Origin: Collinsella aerofaciens
GTDB taxonomy: Bacteria; Actinomycetota; Coriobacteriia; Coriobacteriales; Coriobacteriaceae
Length of the DNA stretch: 33,046 nucleotides
Direction: 5' to 3'
Assembly (NCBI RefSeq): GCF_028209395.1
Contig: NZ_JAQLDQ010000023.1
Location: 1 to 33,046 of the forward strand
Positions 19,118 through 25,684 of this stretch are shown piece after piece. The notes under the pieces were generated by a model, which was given only the letters and a program-made list of their open reading frames with translations, was not told where the DNA came from and did no database searches. The first letter of the stretch is position 1; every line of letters begins with the position of its first letter. Both the position numbers and the translations under genes were made by a program.

Positions 19118-19477
19118 ATGACCGTACTGTTTGTTGAATATCCCAAGTGCTCGACCTGCAAGAAGGCCAAGGCATGGCTGGACGAACACGGGGTAGAGTA
19201 TATCGACCGCGATATCGTTTTGGACAATCCCACGGCTGATGAGCTTGCGACCTGGATTGCTCGTTCGGGGCTGCCGGTGCGGCGCTTCTTTAATTCGTCG
19301 GGCATGAAATATCGAGAGCTGGGTCTGAAGGCGCGTCTGGATGCGGGCATGACGGATCAGGAGTGCTACGAGCTGCTGGCGACCGACGGCATGCTGGTTA
19401 AGCGCCCACTGCTGGTGGGCGACGACTTTGCGATTCCCGGCTTTAGGGAATCGGCTTGGGCCGAGGCGTTGCTGTAG
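19118..19477 (+). CDS. ArsC/Spx family thioredoxin-fold protein
   Basis: A 119-residue protein starting TVLFVEYPKCSTCKKAKAWLDEHG, with a CxxC pair (C11, C14), followed by RDIVLDNPTADELATWIARSG, FNSSGMKYRELGLKARLD and LVKRPLLVGDDF. This is the arsenate reductase/Spx family fold. The Spx/YffB-like branch with CSTC often has no arsenate activity and its role is commonly unknown, so an arsenate function should not be assumed. No other arsenic genes are nearby. The start ATG at 19118 follows CGGAGGA (19106-19112). A -10-like TACAAT at 19042-19047 suggests its own promoter just after mupG. Confidence 0.88.
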   Translation: MTVLFVEYPKCSTCKKAKAWLDEHGVEYIDRDIVLDNPTADELATWIARSGLPVRRFFNSSGMKYRELGLKARLDAGMTDQECYELLATDGMLVKRPLLVGDDFAIPGFRESAWAEALL

Positions 19478-19549
19478 CGGCTGCGGAAAGCGCGACCCGT
19501 TTTGAGTGCTCAGGGTGGGACGTGTTTTCCATCGGCGGGCTCGCTCGGC

Positions 19550-19960
19550 TCAATCCTCGAGCTGTGCCCATTCGTGCGGATTGTAGACCTTTACGTGCTT
19601 GTTGGGCTTGCCGCTCCAGTACTCCTCGTCCATAAAGGGCAGATATGCCTGAACACCGGGGCAGATAAAGGGAATCCGCTGCTGTTGCAGTCGCTCGCGC
19701 TGTCGCTGCTCCAGGTGCGCCTCGGATATGACAGTCGGCATACCGGACAGCTCGACGAGGCTTGCCTGGATTCGCTTAAGGTCGGGGAGTCCCGCGTGCC
19801 ATGACATCCGCATGATCAAAAAGGATGCACGGCGGTATTTTGCCTGCATCACCGTGATGGCGGGGCGCAGGGTGGGATGGATTTTGTCCCGTTCGGGCCA
19901 AAGGTCAGCAGTGATCTCGAGGCCCAGGGTCTCCCATAGGTAATCAAGCTCTTCGTCCAT
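19550..19960 (-). CDS. Small conserved protein with a 'PF(I)xPxxQxYLPF'-type C-terminus, function unknown
   Basis: A 136-residue protein on the minus strand, reading into the arsC-like gene's 3' side. No characterised domain was recognised with confidence. The stretch from about residue 59 to 110 (LKRIQASLVELSG, then IPFICPGVQAYLPFMDEEYW) resembles the C-terminal part of longer Firmicute/Actinobacterial proteins often labelled MarR-like, in which an 'IPFIVP..Q.YLP' segment is typical. If so, this copy lacks the usual N- or C-terminal extension. The start is at 19960, with GAGG four to five bases upstream on that strand. Its codon use matches the neighbours. It is likely a real gene because of that and because of the recalled motif, but function is not known. 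Confidence 0.6.
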   Translation of the reverse strand: MDEELDYLWETLGLEITADLWPERDKIHPTLRPAITVMQAKYRRASFLIMRMSWHAGLPDLKRIQASLVELSGMPTVISEAHLEQRQRERLQQQRIPFICPGVQAYLPFMDEEYWSGKPNKHVKVYNPHEWAQLED

Positions 19961-20154
19961 GGCGCCTCGATATCTACGTGATCATTGATACTTCGATTGT
20001 GTTGCCTGGTGCTATCGTTTTCGCGGTAGAATCTGCCAACGGTTGACGGCTACCGCTCGCGGCGTTTTGCCCTTCGTGTGCAGCGGTCGACTTCACAGGT
20101 CCTTCACGTGTCGGCCGTATTTGACTGAATTTCAAAAAATTCAAAATTGGGGCT

Positions 20155-20183
20155 TGCGTCACGGCCGGACTTCCCGTATATTT
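20155..20183 (+). promoter_or_regulatory. Promoter of the tRNA-Gln/tRNA-Glu unit
   Basis: TTGCGT (20155-20160) and TATATT (20178-20183) are separated by exactly 17 bases. Transcription would begin near 20190, about 37 bases before tRNA-Gln. The stretch before it (19961-20154) shows no gene. Confidence 0.6.
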
Positions 20184-20226
20184 CTTTCTTGCGCAAAGGC
20201 ACAGCCGAGCGCAGCGATGCAGTCAT

Positions 20227-20300
20227 TGGGATGTCGTCTAATGGCAGGACAGCGGATTCTGGTTCCGTCAATGGGGGTTCGACTCCCTCCATCCCAGCCA
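20227..20300 (+). tRNA. tRNA-Gln (anticodon CUG)
   Basis: The acceptor stem TGGGATG (20227-20233) pairs with CATCCCA. The D arm is GTC...GAC, the anticodon stem GCGGA/TCCGT carries the loop TTCTGGT with anticodon CTG, and the T arm is GGGGG-TTCGACT-CCCTC. The discriminator is G and the CCA end is encoded (20298-20300). It reads the glutamine codon CAG. Confidence 0.95.
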
Positions 20301-20317
20301 TTGCATTTGCTACATAT

Positions 20318-20394
20318 GGCCCGTTCGTCTAGCGGTTTAGGACGCCGCCCTCTCAAGGCGGAGATCACCAGTTCGAATCTGGTACGGGCTACCA
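20318..20394 (+). tRNA. tRNA-Glu (anticodon CUC)
   Basis: The acceptor stem GGCCCGT (20318-20324) pairs with ACGGGCT. The anticodon stem CCGCC/GGCGG carries loop CTCTCAA with anticodon CTC. The T arm is ACCAG-TTCGAAT-CTGGT, discriminator A, CCA encoded (20392-20394). It reads the glutamate codon GAG. It lies 17 bases after tRNA-Gln, and both are likely cut from one transcript. Confidence 0.95.
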
Positions 20395-20404
20395 AAATTG
20401 AACG

Positions 20405-20432
20405 CCCGGGCCTCGTAAGAGACCCGGGTTTT
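20405..20432 (+). terminator. Terminator of the tRNA unit
   Basis: CCCGGG, a one-base mismatch and CTC (20405-20414) pair with GAG and CCCGGG (20419-20428) around a short loop, followed by TTTT. Confidence 0.8.
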
Positions 20433-20491
20433 GTGTATTGACCGATATTTAAGGCGCGCGTTGAGTCTGCCGCCCGGACCGAGGAGTTGTC

Positions 20492-21409
20492 ATGGACCTG
20501 CCTATCAGCTTGGAAGACATCACGTATGCCGAGAACTATCTGGCGCAGGGCGACCTGGCTACGGCGACGCCGCTGCTTGAGCGTCTGGTGGAGCTCGCCG
20601 AGGAGTATATCGACGCTGAGTGCAAGACGGAGGAGAAGCGCCAGTACTTTAGCTTCGACAGCAAGTTTGAGCGCCTGGCCTATCGCCGCGTGGAGAAGGA
20701 TCCGCGCGAGCTGGTGCAGGTCGAGGTTCCCTTTGACCGCCTGTACTCCGACATGGCGTTTGCCTACATCCGCCAGCAGGATTATGTGAGTGCTCGGAAT
20801 GCCCTGATGCAGGCCGTGCGTTGGGATCCCATGAACTGCAACTATCGCTTGGACTTGGCCGAGCTGTTCCGCGCGCTCGAGGACAAGCAGGAGTGGGCAT
20901 CGCTCTCGTTCTCGGTGCTGGAGCGCGCGAGCGACGGTAAGTGCGCCGCACGCGCCTACACCAACTTGGGTCAGTACTTCTTGGAGCCCGAGACCGAGAA
21001 CATTTCGGCTGCCGTGGGCTGCGCGCGTCTGGCGCTGCGCCTGGCGCCCAACGATGCGCATACGACGCGCCTGCTCAACAAGATCCATACCACCTATCCG
21101 GATGCCGCGGACGAGAGTGACGACCATGTGATGGGTGAGCTCGCCCTGCAGGGCGTGCCGACCTCGCCTTCGGCCGAGATTGCCATCTGCCTGATCATGT
21201 GTGCGACCGACGCTGCGAGCGACGGCGACAAGCAGGAGGCTACGCGCCTGACGGTCCGTGCCCGCGACCTGGTGGGCGAAGAGGCGTGCGCGGCGATTAT
21301 CAAGCTGGTGCGCGAGAGTGATGCCGAGCTTAACGCCGAGCGCAAGGCAAAGCGCGAGGCTGCGGGCTCAAACGCCGATGGCGCCAAGGAGGCCGGCGAT
21401 GCCCAGTAA
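20492..21409 (+). CDS. Tetratricopeptide-like protein upstream of smpB
   Basis: A 305-residue, mostly helical and acidic cytoplasmic protein. Residues about 8-45 (YAENYLAQGDLATATPLLERLVELAEEY) and 85-130 (MAFAYIRQQDYVSARNALMQAVRWDPMN) have the helix-turn-helix pattern of TPR repeats, and a third unit (about 155-190, YTNLGQYFLEPETENISAAVGCARLALRLAPND) follows. The C-terminus is a charged helix (AELNAERKAKREAAG). No enzyme motif was seen. The start ATG follows GAGGAG at about 20480. smpB begins inside the last codons (11-base overlap), so the two are translationally coupled. This suggests but does not show a link to ribosome rescue. Family by repeat pattern only. Confidence 0.75.
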   Translation: MDLPISLEDITYAENYLAQGDLATATPLLERLVELAEEYIDAECKTEEKRQYFSFDSKFERLAYRRVEKDPRELVQVEVPFDRLYSDMAFAYIRQQDYVSARNALMQAVRWDPMNCNYRLDLAELFRALEDKQEWASLSFSVLERASDGKCAARAYTNLGQYFLEPETENISAAVGCARLALRLAPNDAHTTRLLNKIHTTYPDAADESDDHVMGELALQGVPTSPSAEIAICLIMCATDAASDGDKQEATRLTVRARDLVGEEACAAIIKLVRESDAELNAERKAKREAAGSNADGAKEAGDAQ

Positions 21410-21869
21410 GCGCGAGCGCAAGCTCATTTCCAAGAATCGCTCGGCTCATCACGAGTACTTTATCGATGAGACGTTTGAGTGCGGTATTGAGCTGAGCGGT
21501 ACCGAGGTCAAGTCGATTCGCGAGCGCGCGTGCCAGATTACCGATACCTTTGCACTGATTCGTGGCGGCGAGTGCTGGCTCGTGGGCCTGCATATCCACC
21601 CTTATAGCCATGGTGGCGTGTGGAACCGCGACCCTGATCGCCGCCGTCGTCTGCTGCTGCACCGCAAGGAGATTGACTTTCTCGACGGTAAGCTGCGCAA
21701 CCGCGGCTATGCGCTGGTGCCGCTGGAGCTCTACTTTAATACCGACGGCCGCGTAAAGCTGCTGCTGGGCCTAGGCCGCGGCAAGAAGCTTTACGACAAG
21801 CGCGAGGATATGGCCAAGCGCGATGTCCAGCGCGAGATCGACCGCGCCCTCAAGGAGCATAATCGCTAG
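21399..21869 (+). CDS. smpB: SsrA-binding protein SmpB
   Basis: Partner of tmRNA that carries it to stalled ribosomes in trans-translation. The 156-residue protein is the normal length. It has the family segments KLISKNRSAHHEYFIDETFECGIELSGTEVKSIR, the glycine-rich RGGECWLVGLHIHPYSHG, RKLLLHRKEI-type HRKEIDFLDGK and the basic tail GKKLYDKREDMAKRDVQREIDRALKEH. The ATG at 21399 lies inside the end of the upstream TPR-like gene, with AAGGAGG at about 21386-21392. The ssrA (tmRNA) gene itself was not seen in the window. rnr, often its neighbour in other bacteria, is ~8.5 kb upstream. Confidence 0.98.
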   Translation: MPSKRERKLISKNRSAHHEYFIDETFECGIELSGTEVKSIRERACQITDTFALIRGGECWLVGLHIHPYSHGGVWNRDPDRRRRLLLHRKEIDFLDGKLRNRGYALVPLELYFNTDGRVKLLLGLGRGKKLYDKREDMAKRDVQREIDRALKEHNR

Positions 21870-21881
21870 GCGTTCTGTATA

Positions 21882-21948
21882 AGTTGCGGTGGAATACGGA
21901 CTGTTTTGCCTGTTTGAGGGGCTATTCAGTCCCTATTTCACCGCAACT
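21882..21948. repeat. Palindromic element with 22-bp arms between smpB and the flavin reductase
   Basis: Arms 21882-21903 and 21927-21948 are inverted copies with two differences (one would be a G-U pair), for example AGTTGCGGTG against CACCGCAACT. The loop is 23 bases. It lies 12 bases after the smpB stop and has no T-tract. It is a different sequence from the four repeats at 22953-25500. Confidence 0.75.
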
Positions 21949-21990
21949 GCGGGCGTCTCATCTTTCTTACTGTTCTGACACATATGTCTC

Positions 21991-22024
21991 AAAGGCGGCA
22001 TCCGTTATGGGCGCCGCCTTTTTT
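21991..22024 (+). terminator. Rho-independent terminator between smpB and the flavin reductase gene
   Basis: AAAGGCGGC (21991-21999) pairs with GCCGCCTTT (22013-22021) around a partly paired loop, with T's continuing to 22024. It is probably the real terminator of the TPR-smpB unit. Confidence 0.8.
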
Positions 22025-22075
22025 GTGGGTACATACATCCATGAGGTTCCAACCCGGGTTAGGGGAGTGATCGTT

Positions 22076-22579
22076 ATGGACAAAACTGCGTTCTTTACCA
22101 TGCCGAGCGGTCTGTACGTGGTGAGCGCCGCGGCAGACGGGCTGCGCGCCGGCTGCGTCATCAACACTGCGGTGCAGGTGACGTCCATGCCGCCGCGCAT
22201 TTCGGTTGCCGTGAACAAGGACAACGTCACCTCGGGCGTCATCGCATCGGCCAAAGCGTTCGCGCTGACCGTGATCGATCAGACCGCCGACATGCTCTAC
22301 ATCGGTAACTTTGGGTTCCGCACCAGCAGCGATTATGACAAGTTTGCCAAATACGAGACCCGCGAGACGGCTCTGGGCATGCCCTATGTGCCCGAGCACG
22401 CGACGGCCCTGTTTAGCTGCCGTTTGATCGACACTGTGGATGTGGGCACGCATCTACTGTTTATCGGCGAGGTCGAGGATGCCGAGCACCTGAGCGACGA
22501 GACGCCGCTCACCTACGATTACTACCATAAGGTCCTGAAGGGCAAGACGCCTCCGAAGGCGTCCTCGTATCAAGGCTAG
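22076..22579 (+). CDS. Flavin reductase-like FMN-binding protein
   Basis: A 167-residue protein of the flavin reductase/FMN-binding split-barrel family. It starts MDKTAFFTMPSGLYVVSAAAD and has the typical GCVINTAVQVTSMPPRISVAVNKDN core, in which FMN is bound, followed by FALTVIDQTAD and NFGFRTSSDYDKF. Such domains pass electrons between NAD(P)H-linked partners and rubredoxins or flavodiiron proteins; in Moorella the same domain is fused to a rubredoxin (high-molecular-weight rubredoxin). A short rubredoxin lies 89 bases downstream here as a separate gene with its own promoter. The start is set by TAGGGGAG at about 22060-22068 upstream of the ATG at 22076. Confidence 0.88.
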   Translation: MDKTAFFTMPSGLYVVSAAADGLRAGCVINTAVQVTSMPPRISVAVNKDNVTSGVIASAKAFALTVIDQTADMLYIGNFGFRTSSDYDKFAKYETRETALGMPYVPEHATALFSCRLIDTVDVGTHLLFIGEVEDAEHLSDETPLTYDYYHKVLKGKTPPKASSYQG

Positions 22580-22596
22580 AAATGTTCTAAAAATAC

Positions 22597-22624
22597 TTGC
22601 ATTATATTATTGATAACATATACT
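22597..22624 (+). promoter_or_regulatory. Promoter of the rubredoxin gene
   Basis: TTGCAT (22597-22602) and TATACT (22619-22624) are 16 bases apart in a markedly AT-rich stretch (about 22585-22635) within otherwise GC-rich DNA. Transcription would start near 22632, about 37 bases before the ATG. Confidence 0.6.
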
Positions 22625-22668
22625 AATAAGCGAAGTACATCACCAGTCGCGTTCGAGAGGAGAACATC

Positions 22669-22812
22669 ATGGCTGAGGAGAAGAAGACGTATAAGTTCGT
22701 GTGCATCGTTTGTGGCTACGAGGTTGAGGTCGACACGCCCGAGCTGCCCGAGGACTACGTGTGCCCGGTCTGCGGCGTCGGTCCCGATCAGTTTGAGCTC
22801 GTCGAGGAGTAG
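22669..22812 (+). CDS. Very short rubredoxin
   Basis: A 47-residue iron protein with two CxxC pairs (C12/C15 in FVCIVCGYE and C32/C35 in YVCPVCGVG) and the usual ending [10 protein letters not shown], which matches the tail of ordinary rubredoxins. Normal rubredoxins have 52-54 residues with a longer loop between the pairs; here only 16 residues ([16 protein letters not shown]) separate C15 from C32. It should bind one Fe in a Cys4 site and carry single electrons in the cytoplasm. The ATG at 22669 follows GAGAGGAG (22655-22662). It is preceded by its own promoter and followed by a terminator, and lies next to a flavin reductase-like gene that could be a redox partner. Confidence 0.92.
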   Translation: MAEEKKTYKFVCIVCGYEVEVDTPELPEDYVCPVCGVGPDQFELVEE

Positions 22813-22851
22813 CTCGCAGACACACGGCGAAAGCCGAACATAGCTCTGTCC

Positions 22852-22887
22852 AAGGGCCTCGGTCGAATTCTCGCCCGGGGCCCTTTT
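22852..22887 (+). terminator. Terminator of the rubredoxin gene
   Basis: AAGGGCC (22852-22858) pairs with GGCCCTT (22879-22885), followed by further T's. It lies 40 bases after the stop codon. Confidence 0.75.
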
Positions 22888-22952
22888 CCTCCGCCCCCAA
22901 GGGATCGCGGTTGCTGTTGGCCGATCCTGTCTGTTGTGAGTCCGGCCGACCT

Positions 22953-23015
22953 TTTGTCTCAATCTGTAACATCTAACGGTGGAAATTTGGCCCACTTGTT
23001 ACAGATTGAGACAAA
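22953..23015. repeat. TCTGTAACA palindrome, copy A
   Basis: Perfect 19-base inverted arms at 22953-22971 and 22997-23015 (core CAATCTGTAACA / TGTTACAGATTG) with a 25-base loop. It is one of four related copies and forms a pair with copy B 21 bases away. It lies between the converging rubredoxin and Nramp genes. Confidence 0.85.
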
Positions 23016-23036
23016 CGGAGCTGACCCTCGGAATGA

Positions 23037-23091
23037 TCTCGATCTGTAACATCTAGACATCAAAAGCGGGTCTAGATGTTACAGATCGAGA
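23037..23091. repeat. TCTGTAACA palindrome, copy B
   Basis: Perfect 22-base inverted arms at 23037-23058 and 23070-23091 (core CGATCTGTAACA / TGTTACAGATCG, extended inward by TCTAGAC), with an 11-base loop. It lies 28 bases after the end of the Nramp gene. Compared with copies A and D, the A-T pair in the arm is a G-C pair, so both arms changed together. Confidence 0.85.
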
Positions 23092-23119
23092 CGTTTGCCT
23101 GAGTAGGTGCCCCGCCCCA

Positions 23120-24376
23120 TTACATCCCTGTCAACAACACGACATCGAGAATCGTCACGATGGCACCGATCCCTACGAGCAGCGCGTTGAGTGGACGCGA
23201 ATTGGCGTATTTGCCCATGACGCGGGGTGAACTGGTGAGCCGTATGAGCACAAAGACCGTAATCGGTAGCTGAAGCGACAGCAGTGCCTGACTCCAGATG
23301 AGACCTTCAAAAGGATTTGGGACGACCAGGCACGCCGTCACTGCGCCGACGAAACAGGCCGCCACCCCGATCGAGGAATGTCGGTCGTGGATATCGTATT
23401 CCTCGTCGAACATGCCCGCAGTGATGGTCCCCGCCGCCATGCCCGCTGTCACGCTGCTCGATAGTCCCGCGAACAGCAGCGCTACCGCAAAGATGGTCGA
23501 GCTCGCCGGGCCCAGAATGGGGGAGAGCGTGGCCGCTGCGACGGCGAGGTCGTCTACGACCATGCCGTGCGCAAAGAAGGTCGTTGCGGCCAGGATGACC
23601 ATGGCCGAGTTGATTGCCCAGCCCACGCCCATCGAAATGAGCGTGTCGAAGAGCTCGTAGCGCAGACGCTCTTCGATAACCTGCTCGCCTTGGCCTTCGA
23701 AGTGCATGGATTGGATGACCTCGGAGTGCAGAAAAAGGTTGTGTGGCATAACGACCGCCCCCAGGACACTCACGATAATCGCGGCAGAGCCAGTGGGCAT
23801 ACTGGGCGTGATCCAGCTTGCGGCGGCTTGCGGCCAGTCGACCTTGACTAGTGCAAGCTCGGCCAAAAACGAGAGTCCTACCACGCCTACGAAGGCGATG
23901 ATCCAGCGTTCGGCTCGCTTGTAGGAGTTCGTCATGAGCATCGCCATCGATACTGCCGCCACGATGACGCAGCCCGCACGCACGGGCAGCCCAAAGAGCA
24001 TTTGAAGGGCAATCGCGCCGCCCAGGACTTCGGCCATGGCGGTGGCGATGGTCGCGAGATAGGCGCTGCCGAGCACCGCGCGTCCCACGATGCGGGGGAG
24101 AAAGCGGGTCGTGGCCTCGGCAAGGCAGGCGCCCGTGGCGATGCCCAAGTGCGCCGCGTTGTGCTGCAGCACGATGAGCATAATCGTGGACAGCGTGACG
24201 ATCCACAGCAGCGCGTAGCCAAACTGCGAGCCCGCGGCCATATTGGAGGCCCAGTTGCCCGGGTCGATAAAGCCGACGGTCACGAGCAGCCCGGGGCCGA
24301 TATGCCGCGCAATGTCTAGGCCTCCGTGACCACCGGTGCGTCGGGAGCCAAAGTGTTGTTTGAGATGGTTGAGCAT
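23120..24376 (-). CDS. Nramp family divalent metal transporter (MntH-like)
   Basis: Proton-coupled importer of Mn2+ and similar divalent metals in the cytoplasmic membrane, 418 residues with about eleven membrane segments. The metal-site motif of helix 1 is DPGN (38-41, in VGFIDPGNWASN), and that of helix 6 is MPH (210-212, in VVMPHNLFLHSEV). Both are intact, including the methionine that favours Mn/Fe over Mg or Ca. The frame extends 12 codons upstream, but the ATG at 24376 is chosen because AGGAG lies seven bases before it and Nramp proteins usually start close to helix 1. It is the second gene of a minus-strand pair, 75 bases after gpmA. Manganese selectivity is inferred from the motifs, so no symbol is given. 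Confidence 0.93.
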   Translation of the reverse strand: MLNHLKQHFGSRRTGGHGGLDIARHIGPGLLVTVGFIDPGNWASNMAAGSQFGYALLWIVTLSTIMLIVLQHNAAHLGIATGACLAEATTRFLPRIVGRAVLGSAYLATIATAMAEVLGGAIALQMLFGLPVRAGCVIVAAVSMAMLMTNSYKRAERWIIAFVGVVGLSFLAELALVKVDWPQAAASWITPSMPTGSAAIIVSVLGAVVMPHNLFLHSEVIQSMHFEGQGEQVIEERLRYELFDTLISMGVGWAINSAMVILAATTFFAHGMVVDDLAVAAATLSPILGPASSTIFAVALLFAGLSSSVTAGMAAGTITAGMFDEEYDIHDRHSSIGVAACFVGAVTACLVVPNPFEGLIWSQALLSLQLPITVFVLIRLTSSPRVMGKYANSRPLNALLVGIGAIVTILDVVLLTGM

Positions 24377-24451
24377 GGTGCGCTCCTGCGTATGGGCGGC
24401 GTGACGTCGCATCTGGGTCGTGCGGCGCCACGCGTCGGATTTGGGTTGGGG

Positions 24452-25225
24452 CTACTTGTGCGCTTTGCCCTGATTGGCCACGGCGTCGATCTTGGCGGCG
24501 ATGGTCGCCGGGTCGCCGATGTAGCGCTTGTCGAGGACATTGAAATCGGTATCGAAGGTGTAGACGAGCGGCACGCCGGTGGGGATGTTGACCTTGAGGA
24601 TCTCCTCGGGCGTGAGGTGCTCGAGCTTCATGACGAGTGAGCGCAGGGAGTTGCCGTGTGCGGCGATGAGTACGCGCTTGCCGGCGAGCATCTGGGGGCG
24701 AATCTCGTCTTCGAAATAGGGCCAGGCGCGGGCGATCGTGTCCTTGAGGCATTCGGTATAGGGCAGCTGATCGGGCGCGACATCACGGTATTGCTCCTGG
24801 GTGTGGGGATCGCGCGCGTCGTTCGGCTCGAGTGCCGGCGGGCAGATATCGAAGGAGCGGCGCCAGATGAGCACCTGCTCGTCGCCGTGCTCCGCCGCGG
24901 CATCGGCCTTGTTGAGACCCTGCAACGCTCCGTAGTGGCGCTCGTTGAGCTTCCAGGATTTGATGACGGGCAGCCACTCGCGATCCATTTGGCCGAGCAC
25001 GATGTTGAGGGTGTGGATCGCGCGCTTGAGGCGCGAAGTGTAGCAGACGTCAAAGTCGAAACCGGCTTCTTTGAGGGCTCGACCGCCTGCTGCGGCTTCT
25101 TCGCGGCCCGTGTCGGTGAGCTCAACATCGGTCCAGCCGGTGAACAGGTTGAGCTTGTTCCACTCGGACTCTCCGTGACGGATGAGGACGAGTTGCATCG
25201 TCTGCTGGTCTGCTTGGTGCGCCAT
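24452..25225 (-). CDS. gpmA: 2,3-bisphosphoglycerate-dependent phosphoglycerate mutase
   Basis: Glycolytic enzyme that interconverts 3- and 2-phosphoglycerate, 257 residues (family ~230-250). The phosphorylated histidine is H17 in LVLIRHGESEWN. E95 lies in LNERHYGALQGLNKAD and the second active-site histidine is H190 in VLIAAHGNSLRSLVMKLE. The NLFTGWTDVELTDTG and NIPTGVPLVY motifs are typical of GpmA rather than of broad histidine phosphatases. The start at 25225 has GGAGG five bases upstream, giving a ten-residue N-terminus before QLVLIRHG. The Nramp gene follows 75 bases later on the same strand, possibly in the same transcript. A candidate promoter with a palindrome in its spacer lies at 25278-25306. 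Confidence 0.96.
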   Translation of the reverse strand: MAHQADQQTMQLVLIRHGESEWNKLNLFTGWTDVELTDTGREEAAAGGRALKEAGFDFDVCYTSRLKRAIHTLNIVLGQMDREWLPVIKSWKLNERHYGALQGLNKADAAAEHGDEQVLIWRRSFDICPPALEPNDARDPHTQEQYRDVAPDQLPYTECLKDTIARAWPYFEDEIRPQMLAGKRVLIAAHGNSLRSLVMKLEHLTPEEILKVNIPTGVPLVYTFDTDFNVLDKRYIGDPATIAAKIDAVANQGKAHK

Positions 25226-25277
25226 AGGGGCCTCCTTGATCTGGCACGGTGTGCGTGCCGTTTGCTTGACGCCGCAA

Positions 25278-25306
25278 AGGATACCCGTTTTAAGCTTAAA
25301 AGTTAA
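25278..25306 (-). promoter_or_regulatory. Candidate promoter with internal palindrome upstream of gpmA-Nramp
   Basis: On the minus strand, TTAACT (25306-25301) and TATCCT (25283-25278) form -35 and -10 boxes 17 bases apart. Both fit the consensus only in part. The spacer holds the perfect 14-base palindrome TTTTAAGCTTAAAA (25288-25301), placed where a repressor would block RNA polymerase. Nothing identifies the regulator. Confidence 0.4.
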
Positions 25307-25363
25307 CCAAGACTAACAAAATTGTTGTATTTGAATGGGATGGTGAAAGGGGGCTGCCGAAAT

Positions 25364-25420
25364 GTCTCGATCTGTAACAGTTTGCCGCCAAAACCGACCC
25401 TTCGTGTTACAGATCGAGAC
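25364..25420. repeat. TCTGTAACA palindrome, copy C
   Basis: Perfect 16-base inverted arms at 25364-25379 and 25405-25420 (GTCTCGATCTGTAACA / TGTTACAGATCGAGAC) with a 25-base loop. It is of the CGATCTG type, like copy B. It lies in the gap between the divergent gpmA and gltB genes. Confidence 0.85.
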
Positions 25421-25443
25421 AAACCAAAACCGTCCCGCAGAAA

Positions 25444-25500
25444 ATCTCAATCTGTAACATCTAGGCGCCAAAATCGGTTCCTCCTGTTACAGATTGAGAT
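25444..25500. repeat. TCTGTAACA palindrome, copy D
   Basis: Perfect 16-base inverted arms at 25444-25459 and 25485-25500 (ATCTCAATCTGTAACA / TGTTACAGATTGAGAT) with a 25-base loop. It is of the CAATCTG type, like copy A, and 23 bases from copy C. The 459-base gap 25226-25684 otherwise holds only the gpmA promoter and the gltB ribosome binding site. Confidence 0.85.
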
Positions 25501-25684
25501 GTTTGAAGCGGTGAGCTTACAAGCCGAACTTGGGCGCCTTGTTGCCGCCCTTGAGGTCGGCGGTGCCCACTCGTAAGGTGTGCGTTACGCGATTGTTTCG
25601 AAACGGGCGGGAAACACAACGATGCCCTGATGCTCCTACTATGCCTATTCAACTGACTGTCTAAATATCTAGGGGAGGATCGCG

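Noticed and set aside
19118..19477. Arsenate resistance function for the ArsC-like gene
   Set aside because: The protein belongs to the wider ArsC/Spx fold, no other ars genes are nearby, and a CSTC-type active site is common in members without arsenate activity.
20002..20032. TTGCCT and TAGAAT as the tRNA promoter
   Set aside because: The spacing is 19 bases and it is ~190 bases from the first tRNA. TTGCGT and TATATT at 20155-20183 have ideal spacing and position.
22953..23091. Copies A and B as terminators of the converging rubredoxin and Nramp genes
   Set aside because: They lack T-tracts, the rubredoxin gene has its own terminator at 22852-22887, and copies C and D lie between divergent genes where no terminator is needed.
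22953..25500. The four palindromes read as a CRISPR array
   Set aside because: Each unit is a long palindrome, they come in two distant couples with no regular spacers, and no cas gene is present.
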